Below are positions 16,375-24,711 of a stretch of 64,000 nucleotides of DNA, in pieces. The position numbers and the translations under genes were made by a program. How positions within the stretch are numbered: the first letter of the stretch is position 1; each line of letters begins with the position of its first letter. The stretch comes from Methanothrix harundinacea (GTDB taxonomy: Archaea; Halobacteriota; Methanosarcinia; Methanotrichales; Methanotrichaceae), in contig DAXT01000009.1 of assembly GCA_002506535.1 (NCBI GenBank), positions 1 through 64,000 of the forward strand, given 5' to 3'. Under the pieces are notes generated by a model. It did not search any database. It saw nothing but the letters and a program-made list of their open reading frames with translations, and was not told where the DNA came from.

Positions 16375-18246
16375 TCACTCCCGAAGGTACCTGTCCTTGA
16401 AGTAAGAGTACTCTTTTAGGGCCTTTCGGATCGTCTCCGTCGCCTTCGCCCTCGCCTCCTCCCCGGCACAGGACCTTGAGACGACCTCCCTGAGCCCCAC
16501 CTCCGGCTCGTAGTTGAAGAAACGGAGGAGCTTCTCGCAGTCGTCCCCTTCGACGACCTTCGATATCCTCCAGCCTCCATCCTCCACGGTGACGTGGACC
16601 TCGTTGACGCAGCCGAGGAGGTTGTGAAAGTCACCCAGGGTGTCCTGGTACGCCCCCAGGAGGAAGGTTCCCAGGTAGTAATCCTCGTCCTCTTTGAGAT
16701 CATGGAGGGCGAGAAAGTCGCTATTCTCCCCGGCGAAGTTCCTGATCTCGCCATCGGAGTCGCAGGTGATGTCGGCGATCGTCCCCCTAACCCTCGGCTC
16801 CTCTGCGAGCCTGTGAAGCGGCATAGTCGGAAATATCTGCTGGACCCCCCACATGTCCGGAACCGACTGGAATAGGGAGAAGTTTCCGATATACTTCTTG
16901 CTGAGGAGCTTCTTCAGGCTCTCGAACTCCTCGGAGTCGTTCTCGTCGGCGTCGGCGAAGGAGGCGGCCTTCTGGCAGACCTTCCAGAATAACAGGTCCC
17001 CCTTCGACCTCTCCTCAAGGCCTATGTTTCCGAGGTTGAAGGCGTCGAAGAGCTCCTCCCGGTAGTGAAGGGCGTCGTGGTAGAACTCGGCGTAGTTCTC
17101 TAGGTCCATGTTTTCAAGGGCCTGGCGCATATCCTCTATCTGGACCGGGTCCTCCTCCTCGGCGACGACATCGAGGCCGTCTTTGGAGTTCTTCTTTCCG
17201 ATCACCTTGAAGGCGAGGAAGGAGTGATAAGCTGCGATCGCCCGGCCGCTCTCTGAGACTATGGTGGGGCAGGGGACCTGCTCCTCATCGCAGGTCCTCT
17301 GGAGGGTGTAGACGACGTCATTGGAGTACTCCTGGAGGGTGTAGTTGGCGCTGGCGGGGGTCGGGGTCTTGGATCCGTCGTAATCGACGCTCAGGCCGCC
17401 GCCGACGTTGAAGTACTCCACCTCTGCCACCTTCCTCACCTTGGCGTAGATCCTGGCGGCTTCGCTCATGGCGATCTTGATCTTCCTGATGTCTGTTATC
17501 TGGGAGCCGATGTGAAAGTGGAGCATCTTCAGCCGGTCGATCATCCCGTTCTCCGAAAGGATCCGGATCGACTCCAGGATCTCGGCGGTGGATAGGCCGA
17601 ACTTCGAGAGCTCCCCTCCGGACTCCTCCCACCGGCCGCTCCCCCTCGAGAAGAGCTTCGTCCGCAGGCCGAGCCTCGGCCTCGCCGAGAGCTCCTTTGA
17701 ACACCGGAGGAGGTCGAAGATCTCCTCGAAGATGTCGATGACGATGATGATGTTGTACGCCTCTGAGAAGCTGAGGGCGAGCTTCAGGTAATCTCTGTCC
17801 TTGTAGCCGTTGCAGATAATCAGCGCCTCGGGATCGAGGCCGAGGGAGAGGGCCGCCAGAAGCTCCGCCTTCGTACCCACCTCCAGTCCGACCTTGAGCC
17901 TCTTGCCGCCCTCGACGATGTACCCGACGACCTCTCTTCTCTGGTTCACCTTCATGGGGAATACGAGCCTGTACCCCCCGGGATACTCCAGCTCCTCGAT
18001 GGAGGCGAGGAAGGCGCCGTTTATCTCCTCCAGCCGGTCCTCCAGGATCTGGGGGAACCTCAAGAGAACCGGAAACTGGGCGACACCGGACCGGTTGATC
18101 CCGTCGACGATATCCATCACGTCGACCTCCCCGCCCGCCTCCTTCCTCGGCGATATCGCCAGGTTCCCGCGGCCGTTTATGTTGAAGTAATCGTTCCCCC
18201 AGCCCTCAACCCCGTAGAGGTCGACAGAATCTTCAATCGTCCACAT
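16375..18246 (-). CDS. speA: Biosynthetic arginine decarboxylase
   Basis: A 623-residue PLP enzyme of the SpeA type that converts arginine to agmatine, the first step of polyamine synthesis. The PLP lysine is in GYRLVFPMKVNQ (about K99). Other hallmarks are KVGLEVGTKAELLAAL, MLHFHIGSQITDIRKIK and EYFNVGGGLSVDYDGS. Full length. Most archaea use a small pyruvoyl arginine decarboxylase, so the bacterial-type enzyme is notable. A TATA-like box (rc of CTTTATAA, 18313-18320) lies about 70 nt upstream. It is divergent from dys. Confidence 0.94.
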   Translation of the reverse strand: MWTIEDSVDLYGVEGWGNDYFNINGRGNLAISPRKEAGGEVDVMDIVDGINRSGVAQFPVLLRFPQILEDRLEEINGAFLASIEELEYPGGYRLVFPMKVNQRREVVGYIVEGGKRLKVGLEVGTKAELLAALSLGLDPEALIICNGYKDRDYLKLALSFSEAYNIIIVIDIFEEIFDLLRCSKELSARPRLGLRTKLFSRGSGRWEESGGELSKFGLSTAEILESIRILSENGMIDRLKMLHFHIGSQITDIRKIKIAMSEAARIYAKVRKVAEVEYFNVGGGLSVDYDGSKTPTPASANYTLQEYSNDVVYTLQRTCDEEQVPCPTIVSESGRAIAAYHSFLAFKVIGKKNSKDGLDVVAEEEDPVQIEDMRQALENMDLENYAEFYHDALHYREELFDAFNLGNIGLEERSKGDLLFWKVCQKAASFADADENDSEEFESLKKLLSKKYIGNFSLFQSVPDMWGVQQIFPTMPLHRLAEEPRVRGTIADITCDSDGEIRNFAGENSDFLALHDLKEDEDYYLGTFLLGAYQDTLGDFHNLLGCVNEVHVTVEDGGWRISKVVEGDDCEKLLRFFNYEPEVGLREVVSRSCAGEEARAKATETIRKALKEYSYFKDRYLRE

Positions 18247-18532
18247 CCATCCTCCTCCAGACCACCACCTGACTGATTTCTCCCCTTTCGATATCTGCTT
18301 CCATATCCTGCCCTTTATAACTTGATCCCGTCATTAACTCATCAACCCCTGGAACCGGAGAAGGACGAACCCGAGTTCTCCTCGATCTCCAAACCTCAAA
18401 CTCTGATATCTGAACTTGAGCCTGGCATTGAGGGCGATGCCGATATATAAAACTTCAAGATCGACCTTTTTTATAGAATGATGGGCGGTCGGTGACAACG
18501 TTTAATAATCCGGGGGACGACTCCCCTCCAGC

Positions 18533-19585
18533 GTGATGAAAATGACCGTTAAAGATACCGACCATCTCTCCGGCGGCCTCGATGACCTCGCCACCACCAT
18601 GGGGATGGAGGATCGGTCCGTCCTGCAGCTCGCCAGGGAGATGGCGAGGCTCGGGTTTCAGGCAGGCCAGCTGGGCAGATCTATGGAGGCCTGGGAGAGG
18701 ATGATATCCGAGGATGAGATCACCATCTTCCTGGGGCTTGCGGGAGCCATGGTCCCGGCGGGCCTGCGAAAGCTCATATCCTTCATGATCTGCGAGAGGA
18801 TGGTGGACTGCGTCGTCAGCACCGGCGCCAACATCTTCCATGACCTCTGCGAGGGTCTCGGAGTCGTCCACTACCGGGGCGACCCCTCTGCAGATGACGG
18901 AAGATTGAGGGAGGAGGGAATAGATCGTATATTCGACGTCTACGTATCCGAAGCCGGCCTCCAGAAGGGGGACCTCTACATCGCCGACTTCGCCAAGGGG
19001 CTTGATCCGGACCGCTTTTATTCCTCAAGGGAGCTTATGGAGATGCTGGGCGGGGATATGCCGGAGGAGACGATCCTCGGGAGCGCGAGGAGGGCCGGGG
19101 TCCCCATATTCGTTCCGGCATTATCCGACAGCTCCATCGGGATAGGGATGGTGCTGGCGTGGAGGGCGGGCCACCGGGTCGTCGTCGACCAGATCAGAGA
19201 CGTCGACGAGATCAGCCAGATCACCGAGAAATCGAGCCAGACCGGGGTCGTCTTCGTCGGCGGCGGCGTCCCCAAGAACTTCATCCAGCAGACGAAGGTG
19301 GTGGCAGACCTCTCCGGCAGGTACCGGGGCGGCCACAACTACGCCATCCAGTACACCATCGATCCCCCCCACTTCGGGGGGCTCTCCGGCTGTACCTTCA
19401 GCGAGGGGGTCTCCTGGGGGAAGATATCGAAGGAGGCGAGGATGATCCAGGTCTTCGTCGACGCGACGATCGCTCTGCCCATCGTCGTCCACGCCCTGGA
19501 CGAGAGCGGCGTCCGGCGGAGGGCTCCGCCGCGGTACGCCTGGGAAGAGGGCGAACTCACCCTCAGCTACGGGGACGGTGGATAA
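18533..19585 (+). CDS. dys: Deoxyhypusine synthase
   Basis: Transfers an aminobutyl group (from spermidine, or an agmatine-derived route in some archaea) onto a lysine of aIF5A. A 350-residue NAD-dependent enzyme. The active-site region GCTFSEGVSWGKI holds the catalytic Lys; VSTGANIFHD and SSIGIGMVLAW are cofactor and substrate loops. The start is GTG 18533 with ATG three nt later. A TATA-like tttaataat (18501-18509) about 28 nt upstream suggests a leaderless mRNA; another box at 18443-18452 could give a longer one. It is divergent from speA. Confidence 0.93.
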   Translation: MMKMTVKDTDHLSGGLDDLATTMGMEDRSVLQLAREMARLGFQAGQLGRSMEAWERMISEDEITIFLGLAGAMVPAGLRKLISFMICERMVDCVVSTGANIFHDLCEGLGVVHYRGDPSADDGRLREEGIDRIFDVYVSEAGLQKGDLYIADFAKGLDPDRFYSSRELMEMLGGDMPEETILGSARRAGVPIFVPALSDSSIGIGMVLAWRAGHRVVVDQIRDVDEISQITEKSSQTGVVFVGGGVPKNFIQQTKVVADLSGRYRGGHNYAIQYTIDPPHFGGLSGCTFSEGVSWGKISKEARMIQVFVDATIALPIVVHALDESGVRRRAPPRYAWEEGELTLSYGDGG

Positions 19586-19639
19586 GACCCTGAGAAAGGA
19601 CAAAAAGGAGGATATAAAAGGTAGACGGGGGGGTCTCTC

Positions 19640-20194
19640 CTATCGGGAGGCTGTGGCGCTGGCGAGCTCCAGGCTCTCGGCCCGGTCGCCGTTACCCTCC
19701 ACCAGGACGACCTGGTTGCCGTCGTTCCAGATGTAGATGTACTTCAGCTCCTTTCCCACCGCCGACCTGATCTCCGTCACCTCCCGGCCGTTGACGACGG
19801 CGGTGCTGAACCGGTCCACCCCCACGAAGGGCGGCTTCTCGAACTTCGGCTGGCCGACGTAGTTGCTCACGGCCGCCTCGGCCTTCGCCTCATCTTCGCA
19901 GTCCATCACCGTTATCTTCGAGTCGTAGCCGGTGCCCATCTCCGCCCACTGGTAGATGCCGATGGCAGCCCGGACGGCGCCGATATCCTCATCTCCCCTG
20001 AAATCGGCGATCTCGTCTTCGATATTTATCCCCTGGGTATCCCCGTCGATGACGGCGACGAGGGTGAACCCCTCGGGAAGGTTTTCAGTCGGCACCCTCG
20101 GCCCCTCGCCCCCGGCCTCATCCGAGCTGATGCACCCGAGGTTGAGAACCGTTGCGGCGATGATCAGCATGCAAACTGCGTACTTCAGGCTCAT
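19640..20194 (-). CDS. Putative lipoprotein of unknown function
   Basis: 184 residues from ATG 20194. The signal peptide MSLKYAVCMLIIAATVLNLG ends in a lipobox with Cys21, so the mature protein should be lipid-anchored on the outer face of the membrane. The mature part alternates strands and helices (EGFTLVAVIDGDTQGINIED, then KYIYIWNDGNQVVLVEG). The YIWNDGNQVVLVEG style end is seen in other archaeal lipoproteins, but I cannot name a family. Its 3' end faces dys. Confidence 0.65.
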   Translation of the reverse strand: MSLKYAVCMLIIAATVLNLGCISSDEAGGEGPRVPTENLPEGFTLVAVIDGDTQGINIEDEIADFRGDEDIGAVRAAIGIYQWAEMGTGYDSKITVMDCEDEAKAEAAVSNYVGQPKFEKPPFVGVDRFSTAVVNGREVTEIRSAVGKELKYIYIWNDGNQVVLVEGNGDRAESLELASATASR

Positions 20195-20706
20195 GAGGTC
20201 TAGGTAGACCGATTGAAGCCAGATAAAGGCTTTGCTGCTGAGGGCTATCTGGAGAGACGTCTCTGGGATGGATATTACTAATGCTAATATGTTATAAAAA
20301 TTGAATTGAGATAGTCCCAAAGAGGTACGAATAAAAAAAAGCGATCTGAGAGATACGGCTGAGAGGAAAAGGTCCACCTCAATAGATAATGATTTGCCTA
20401 TTGATGCCGAAGATTCCTGTATATTTCAGATCCAGGGATGTATTGTGGCCCTCATCTGATCTAAAAATTCGTATAAATAAAAATTATTCATTATTTAAAA
20501 ATTACATATATTATAATAGCGAAGTGGTTAAATAGATTGAGATGAGATCCTTAATGGCAATTTGCTGCAGAGAAACTGCTGCCGGTCTCTCATATCATAC
20601 GACTCGCCGAAGGCTCGTCGATCTCGTTCGGATCAGATTATCTTCAGGCCCAGGCCATCGAGAGGAGGCGCAGTTTCTGAACAATTTATGTAAGAGGTGG
20701 TAATAT
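20195..20706. other. AT-rich intergenic region, divergent promoters
   Basis: No gene visible over 512 nt. Base composition falls sharply around 20280-20530, with runs such as taaaaattcgtataaataaaa near 20461. It separates the minus-strand lipoprotein from the plus-strand DUF2589 unit and should hold promoters for both. Several TATA-like sequences exist and none can be singled out. AGAGGTGG just before ATG 20707 is the ribosome site of the downstream gene. Confidence 0.6.
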
Positions 20707-21360
20707 ATGGTAAATCCAGGACAGGAGCTATCGAGCATCGATTTCGAATCGATGATAGGTGGGCCTTTGATCGCGGTGGTGAACGCCCAGGCCCAGGCCG
20801 CTTTGAGCACCGTGAACTTCATCAAATCGGTGGGCTTCAAGGCCGGCGAGAGCGACGACCCCGAAGCGAGCGACACGGGGGACCCGATATATGTGACCTT
20901 CAAATACCCCAAGGAGATATCTCCGTATCAGCCGGCCGTTCCAGCATCGGGAGATACGCCTGCAACCCCTGCCGTCCCCGCCCAGATTCAGGAGATGAAG
21001 CTTGAGGTTCCCATCCTCACCATGCTGCCGATCCCATTCATCCGGATCGAGGAGACGACCATCGATTTCAACGCCAAGATCACCAGCATGGAATACAGGA
21101 AGGTCGACACCAACTTAAGGGTCGATGCCTCAGCCAGCGCCAGAGCCGGGTGGTTCTTTGGATCTGCAAAGCTCAAGGTCTCCACATCGTATCAGAAGTC
21201 CACCTCCGAGGGATCGAACGTCAATCGCACCTACTCTTTGGCGGTCCACGTAAGGGCGGTCCAGGACGAGATGCCTGGAGGGATGGAAAAGATCCTAGGC
21301 ATCCTGGAAGAGTCGATGAGAGGACAGCCGGTGAGCGCCCAGCCCCCGGTGGTAAGCTGA
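20707..21360 (+). CDS. DUF2589 domain-containing protein
   Basis: 217 residues. The N-terminal helix GGPLIAVVNAQAQAALSTVN, the strand motif ILTMLPIPFIRIEETTIDFN (about 103-122) and the C-terminal YSLAVHVRAVQDEMPGGMEK are the DUF2589 pattern; its function is not established. A Pro/Ala-rich linker (about 73-95) separates helix from strands. No signal peptide. ATG follows AGAGGTGG. It heads a three-gene unit. The next gene product repeats the same N-terminal helix and P-x-P-x-x-R motif, suggesting a common fold and perhaps a hetero-oligomer. Confidence 0.82.
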   Translation: MVNPGQELSSIDFESMIGGPLIAVVNAQAQAALSTVNFIKSVGFKAGESDDPEASDTGDPIYVTFKYPKEISPYQPAVPASGDTPATPAVPAQIQEMKLEVPILTMLPIPFIRIEETTIDFNAKITSMEYRKVDTNLRVDASASARAGWFFGSAKLKVSTSYQKSTSEGSNVNRTYSLAVHVRAVQDEMPGGMEKILGILEESMRGQPVSAQPPVVS

Positions 21361-21486
21361 AAAGAGGCGGGGGGCTTCAACTCCCCAAGCTTCTCATTTT
21401 TATGTTGGGTTGAAAGAGATCTGCCAGGATCGTACAGTGGTCCCACCTATATAAGGTGTTGAAGATATCAAAGGAGGGGAGTCATT

Positions 21487-22236
21487 ATGCCCTATTTAGG
21501 CGATTACATCGGCCATTTATTATCAGAGGTTACGAACGCAAGAGTACAGGCGGACCTGGAATCTGTGAGGATAGCCGAGATCTATGCGAGCCATCCGCTC
21601 CTCCGGAATATGCCGGTCCCGCACTTCAGGCTGCCGAAGGTCGATCTCGACGTTCCGGTGGCGATAAGCGATATGAAGTCTGCGGTGGATCAGGAGGCGA
21701 CCCATAGGGTCCTGACCAACATGCGTGAAAGCTTCCCCCGGGTCTTCGCCATCCAGGCGAAGAAGGTTCAGATCGAGGTTGCGAACGACGAAAAGATTCG
21801 GATCGAAAAAGAGCTCGACAAGAGATTGGCAGCTCTGAAGAAGGAGCCGGTGGTATTGAAGGCCGATCAATTGTCGGTCCAGGAGAGGGAAGAGGCGGCG
21901 AAGCGGTTGAGCATCACCACCATCACCGAGGATTTCATCTCCGCCGCGTTCAGGATAATGGAGCCGAGGCTGAAGAAAGAGGCGGGCGGGCCAGAGAGGA
22001 TCCAGAAGCTGAAAGCGGATATGAAGAAGGCGGCGTTCATGGAGTTCTCCAAGTATCTGCATGAGAATACCAGACTCAACGTCGCCATTACCTCTTCGGA
22101 TTTGAAAGAGATCGGGCGAGAATCCGACCCGGGAAGCATTATGGTCAAGATCCGTCTATCGATCTCAGAAGAGGCTTTTGAGTGGTCTGTCGTCGATTCC
22201 GATGGGGAGATCCGGGAGCTTCTCGTGCCGGAGTAG
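21487..22236 (+). CDS. DUF2589-like partner protein (uncharacterised)
   Basis: 249 residues, with a strong ribosome site AAGGAGGGGAG 6 nt before ATG. Residues 7-32 (YIGHLLSEVTNARVQADLES) and 37-63 (PLLRNMPVPHFRLPKVDLDV then PVAISDM) align by eye with the N-terminal helix and P-x-L...PxPxxR...D...I..M motif of the DUF2589 protein upstream. A charged helical middle (about 70-190) and a beta-rich end (NVAITSSDLKEIG, VKIRLSISEEAFEWSVVD) follow. Function unknown; probably acts with its neighbours. Confidence 0.7.
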   Translation: MPYLGDYIGHLLSEVTNARVQADLESVRIAEIYASHPLLRNMPVPHFRLPKVDLDVPVAISDMKSAVDQEATHRVLTNMRESFPRVFAIQAKKVQIEVANDEKIRIEKELDKRLAALKKEPVVLKADQLSVQEREEAAKRLSITTITEDFISAAFRIMEPRLKKEAGGPERIQKLKADMKKAAFMEFSKYLHENTRLNVAITSSDLKEIGRESDPGSIMVKIRLSISEEAFEWSVVDSDGEIRELLVPE

Positions 22237-22248
22237 AGGTGGGAAAAG

Positions 22249-22821
22249 ATGCAGATCGCAAGCTTCGAGGAGATTCGGGGTATACTCCTCCGTCTTCCCG
22301 AGATCGTCGACCGGCTGGAGGCGAAAGATCCGAGATTCTCAGATCATGTGAAGATCTGGCTTGAGGATCTGGAGACGGCGCTGGCAAACAACCGGCTTTC
22401 CCAGGCTTCATCGGTGGCGGCCCTTCGTTCGAATCTGATATCCGCCGAGAGGGGTTATCAGAACGAAGGCCTGGAGATGGGCGGGAGGAGGACCGCCCGC
22501 AGATTAAAGGAGGCTGTCGCCATAAACTCTTTGAGAGGGGCCGACGCCATAGCTGCCGATCTATTGAGAGGTTACGCCTCAAAGATCGCCGAAGGAGAGA
22601 AGCTCGCCCTGCAGCTTGTGGCCCTCTCGGATCAGAAGGGGATCCTCCAAAAGTTTTCGAGCGCAGAAAACCACACCACAATGCTGACCGCGATCTGGTC
22701 TGCCATGTCTGAGGATCCCGATCTCGCCGCAGGAACCACCGCCTTGAAGGGGCTTGTGGGATTCCGGGACGCCCTCATTCTGGTGGATAGGATGATTCCC
22801 GTCATTCAGGAAGGGATTTGA
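22249..22821 (+). CDS. Helical protein of the DUF2589 unit (uncharacterised)
   Basis: 190 residues, 12 nt after the previous gene, with AGGTGGGAAAAG before its ATG. It looks all-helical (FEEIRGILLRLPEIVDRLEA, HVKIWLEDLETALANNRLSQ, ARRLKEAVAINSLRGADAIA). There is no signal peptide, membrane helix or catalytic motif. Tight spacing argues that it is part of the same functional unit as the two upstream proteins. I do not recognise a family. Confidence 0.65.
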   Translation: MQIASFEEIRGILLRLPEIVDRLEAKDPRFSDHVKIWLEDLETALANNRLSQASSVAALRSNLISAERGYQNEGLEMGGRRTARRLKEAVAINSLRGADAIAADLLRGYASKIAEGEKLALQLVALSDQKGILQKFSSAENHTTMLTAIWSAMSEDPDLAAGTTALKGLVGFRDALILVDRMIPVIQEGI

Positions 22822-22917
22822 ACCCGTGAGGGTCTTTCAGGCGGTGACGCCTCTTACGCCGATATTGAATGAAGAGGTGGCTAAAAAAGGCCGCCATGAA
22901 GAGCTGTATGCGGGGGT

Positions 22918-23103
22918 CTAAACCACCGGCTCCAGGATCGCCCTCTGGCCGGAGATGCTCACCTCGACGATCCTGCCTTTTGCCTCCTTGGTCCTTCCGA
23001 GGATGTCCTCCATCTGGACCATCTCTCCCCTGGTGACGAGGAGGACGACCCCCTCCATCAGGCTCTCCTTCTCTCCTTTCATGTAGACCTTCAGCTCGCA
23101 CAT
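22918..23103 (-). CDS. cooT: CooT-family nickel-binding protein
   Basis: A 61-residue protein starting MCELKVYMKGEKESLMEGV. CooT proteins bind one Ni(II) per dimer through Cys2 and deliver nickel to carbon monoxide dehydrogenase in Rhodospirillum. The Cys2 here and the ILGRTKEAKGRIVEVSI/LEPVV ends fit the family. In an acetate-using methanogen a link to CO dehydrogenase/acetyl-CoA synthase is plausible, but no such genes lie nearby. It reads away from tRNA-Arg on the same strand. Confidence 0.8.
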   Translation of the reverse strand: MCELKVYMKGEKESLMEGVVLLVTRGEMVQMEDILGRTKEAKGRIVEVSISGQRAILEPVV

Positions 23104-23148
23104 CTTGATCCCCTCGAAAAATGTCTTGGAACAAATATAAGTAGCAGG

Positions 23149-23223
23149 CGGACCCGGTGGGATTCGAACCCACGACCCCCGGGTTAGAAGCCCGGTGCTA
23201 TATCCTGGCTAAGCCACGGGCCC
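23149..23223 (-). tRNA. tRNA-Arg (TCT)
   Basis: Read on the minus strand, acceptor GGGCCCG pairs with CGGGTCC and discriminator G is at 23149. The anticodon stem CCGGG/CCCGG encloses CTTCTAA with anticodon TCT. The T arm GTGGG-TTCGAAT-CCCAC is canonical. 75 nt, no intron, no encoded CCA. It lies between prefoldin beta and cooT, all on the minus strand. Confidence 0.95.
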
Positions 23224-23269
23224 GCTACATGACCGAAATATTGACGGAGACCGGATCTATCGCCGCCCT

Positions 23270-23632
23270 TCAGGCCGCCTCGGGGACCCTCTGTCCCAGG
23301 GACGTCTTCAGCTGATCCTGGAGCTGTCCGAACCGCTTCTGGATCCGCTCCTCCTGCTTTGCGAGGGTCTTGAGCCTCAGGTCCAGGACCTCCTTCTTGT
23401 CCTTGAACTCCTCGATCAGCTTCGACCGATCGGCCTTGAAGAGTACCTCGCCGACGCTCTTATAAATAACCGCATCCTCAAAGCTCGCCTCCAGCTCCTT
23501 GACCGCCGACTCCGTCTCTCTGATGATCATCTCTATCTGGCTCTTCTGGCTCAGGAGCGCCTGAGCCTGCTGCTGGAGCTGCTGGAGCTGTGCTATCTGG
23601 TTTTGTACCTGGGGTGGCAATTCGGTGCTCAT
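23270..23632 (-). CDS. pfdB: Prefoldin subunit beta (GimC)
   Basis: A 120-residue coiled-coil subunit of the hexameric prefoldin jellyfish, which hands unfolded proteins to the thermosome. Helix 1 (LPPQVQNQIAQLQQLQQQAQ), the central beta hairpin (VYK/VGEVLFKADRS region) and helix 2 (LDLRLKTLAKQEERIQKRF) are all present. The start is ATG 23632, overlapping the pcc1 stop. It is the last gene of the superoperon; its client partner, the thermosome, is encoded 13 kb away. Confidence 0.93.
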   Translation of the reverse strand: MSTELPPQVQNQIAQLQQLQQQAQALLSQKSQIEMIIRETESAVKELEASFEDAVIYKSVGEVLFKADRSKLIEEFKDKKEVLDLRLKTLAKQEERIQKRFGQLQDQLKTSLGQRVPEAA

Positions 23633-23856
23633 ACCTTCACCATCTTTAACGCTATATCGATCAATCTGATCCACGTGTTCAGGGCCGCTCTGAAGGAGAC
23701 GAGGTCCTCGCTCTGTATCCTGAGGAGGAGCCCTTCATCGCAGGGCTCGAGGGCTATCTCGCTCCTCTGGACGGGGTCTTCCGCCTCCGGTCCGAGGGCA
23801 GCCAGGACCCTTCCGGGGTCCTCCATCTCGAAGACGAACTCTCCGCGACCTTTCAT
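23629..23856 (-). CDS. pcc1: KEOPS complex subunit Pcc1
   Basis: A 75-residue protein of the KEOPS complex, which makes the threonylcarbamoyl (t6A) modification on position 37 of ANN-decoding tRNAs. Pcc1 is the dimerisation subunit that binds Kae1. Diagnostic parts are ALGPEAEDPVQRSEIALEPC and LVSFRAALNTWIRLIDIALK. Overlaps prefoldin beta by 4 nt and abuts the Brix gene. The conserved position before prefoldin supports the call. Confidence 0.88.
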   Translation of the reverse strand: MKGRGEFVFEMEDPGRVLAALGPEAEDPVQRSEIALEPCDEGLLLRIQSEDLVSFRAALNTWIRLIDIALKMVKV

Positions 23857-24288
23857 TCATTCAGCCCGATATATCCGGCCAGATATATTCAGCCTCAGGA
23901 CGAGATCTCCGCCATCGAAGAACTCGATCTCGCGGCCGTCGGCCCTGATCTCTCTCGCGGTCGCGGAACTGGGGGCGTATTCGAGGCCGAAGAACTCCGC
24001 GATCTCGCGGGCTACCACCCCGTCCCCTACCACCACCGACCTCTCCGTCCTCCTCCTCTTCGCATCCCCCTCGAAGGAGACCGAAAAGCCGAGGATATCC
24101 TCCTCGCCGCCGTGCCTCCTGGAAAGGCCAGAAGGGTTGCCGTGGTCCTCGACGACGACCATCCAGATGACGTCACCGTCGAGGCCGGACTTCCCCCGGG
24201 TGATGTAGTCTGCGCCGAGATAGTTCGCAAGAGTCTTCGCGATCCTCCTCGCCCGGGGCGAGGGCTTTCTGGAGGTGGTGAACCGCAT
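23857..24288 (-). CDS. Brix-domain ribosome biogenesis protein
   Basis: A 143-residue short archaeal Brix-domain protein related to eukaryotic Imp4. MRFTTSRKPSPRARRIAKTL at the start and VVVEDHGNPSGLS in the middle are the family marks. It probably assists rRNA folding during subunit assembly; this is family knowledge. The start ATG 24288 overlaps the rpoP stop codon (ATGA), typical translational coupling in this superoperon. Confidence 0.85.
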   Translation of the reverse strand: MRFTTSRKPSPRARRIAKTLANYLGADYITRGKSGLDGDVIWMVVVEDHGNPSGLSRRHGGEEDILGFSVSFEGDAKRRRTERSVVVGDGVVAREIAEFFGLEYAPSSATAREIRADGREIEFFDGGDLVLRLNISGRIYRAE

Positions 24289-24425
24289 CAGACCGCTTTC
24301 ATCCTCTTGACGGTGGTGGGCCTCTCCTTCATGAGGATCCGATGGCCGCAGTAGGGACACCTGATGCCGCTGTACTCGTAATCGACCTCCACGGTCTTCT
24401 TGCATCTGGTGCACCTGTATGCCAA
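24288..24425 (-). CDS. rpoP: DNA-directed RNA polymerase subunit P (Rpo12)
   Basis: A 45-residue zinc-ribbon subunit starting at TTG 24425, easy to miss because of its size and start codon. It reads AYRCTRCKKTVEVDYEYSGI then RCPYCGHRILMKERP. CxxC and CPYC bind zinc, and the CPYCGHRILMKERP end is diagnostic for Rpb12/Rpo12. It links Rpo3 and Rpo10 in the assembly platform of RNA polymerase. It starts one nt after the rpl37ae stop and overlaps the Brix start. Confidence 0.93.
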   Translation of the reverse strand: MAYRCTRCKKTVEVDYEYSGIRCPYCGHRILMKERPTTVKRMKAV

Positions 24426-24426
24426 T

Positions 24427-24708
24427 TTATTCCGCCCCCGATGCCCTCTTGACGGACCGGGCCACCGACTGTCCTACTGAGGTGACGGGTATGTATGTGC
24501 CTCCGGCGAAGGTGTGATCGCACTTGGTGCACCTCCAGATCCCGGTCCCTTCCCTCTTCACCTGCATCCGGCCGCATACGGGACAGTCGTACTTCTTCCT
24601 GCTCCTCTCCTCGATATCGGCGACCAGCTTTCGGATCTTCCTTCCGTACCGAGGCCCGAACCTTCCGGCGGACCTGGTCTTCCTGCCCTTCTTGAACTTC
24701 TTGACCAT
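24427..24708 (-). CDS. rpl37ae: 50S ribosomal protein L37Ae (eL43)
   Basis: A 93-residue zinc ribosomal protein. The basic N-terminus KKGRKTRSAGRFGPRYGRKI and the zinc ribbon YDCPVCGRMQVKREGTGIWR followed by CTKCDHTFAGGTY are diagnostic. It binds 23S rRNA. Adjacent genes on both sides are exosome and RNA polymerase subunits, matching the conserved archaeal order. Confidence 0.96.
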   Translation of the reverse strand: MVKKFKKGRKTRSAGRFGPRYGRKIRKLVADIEERSRKKYDCPVCGRMQVKREGTGIWRCTKCDHTFAGGTYIPVTSVGQSVARSVKRASGAE

Positions 24709-24711
24709 GAT

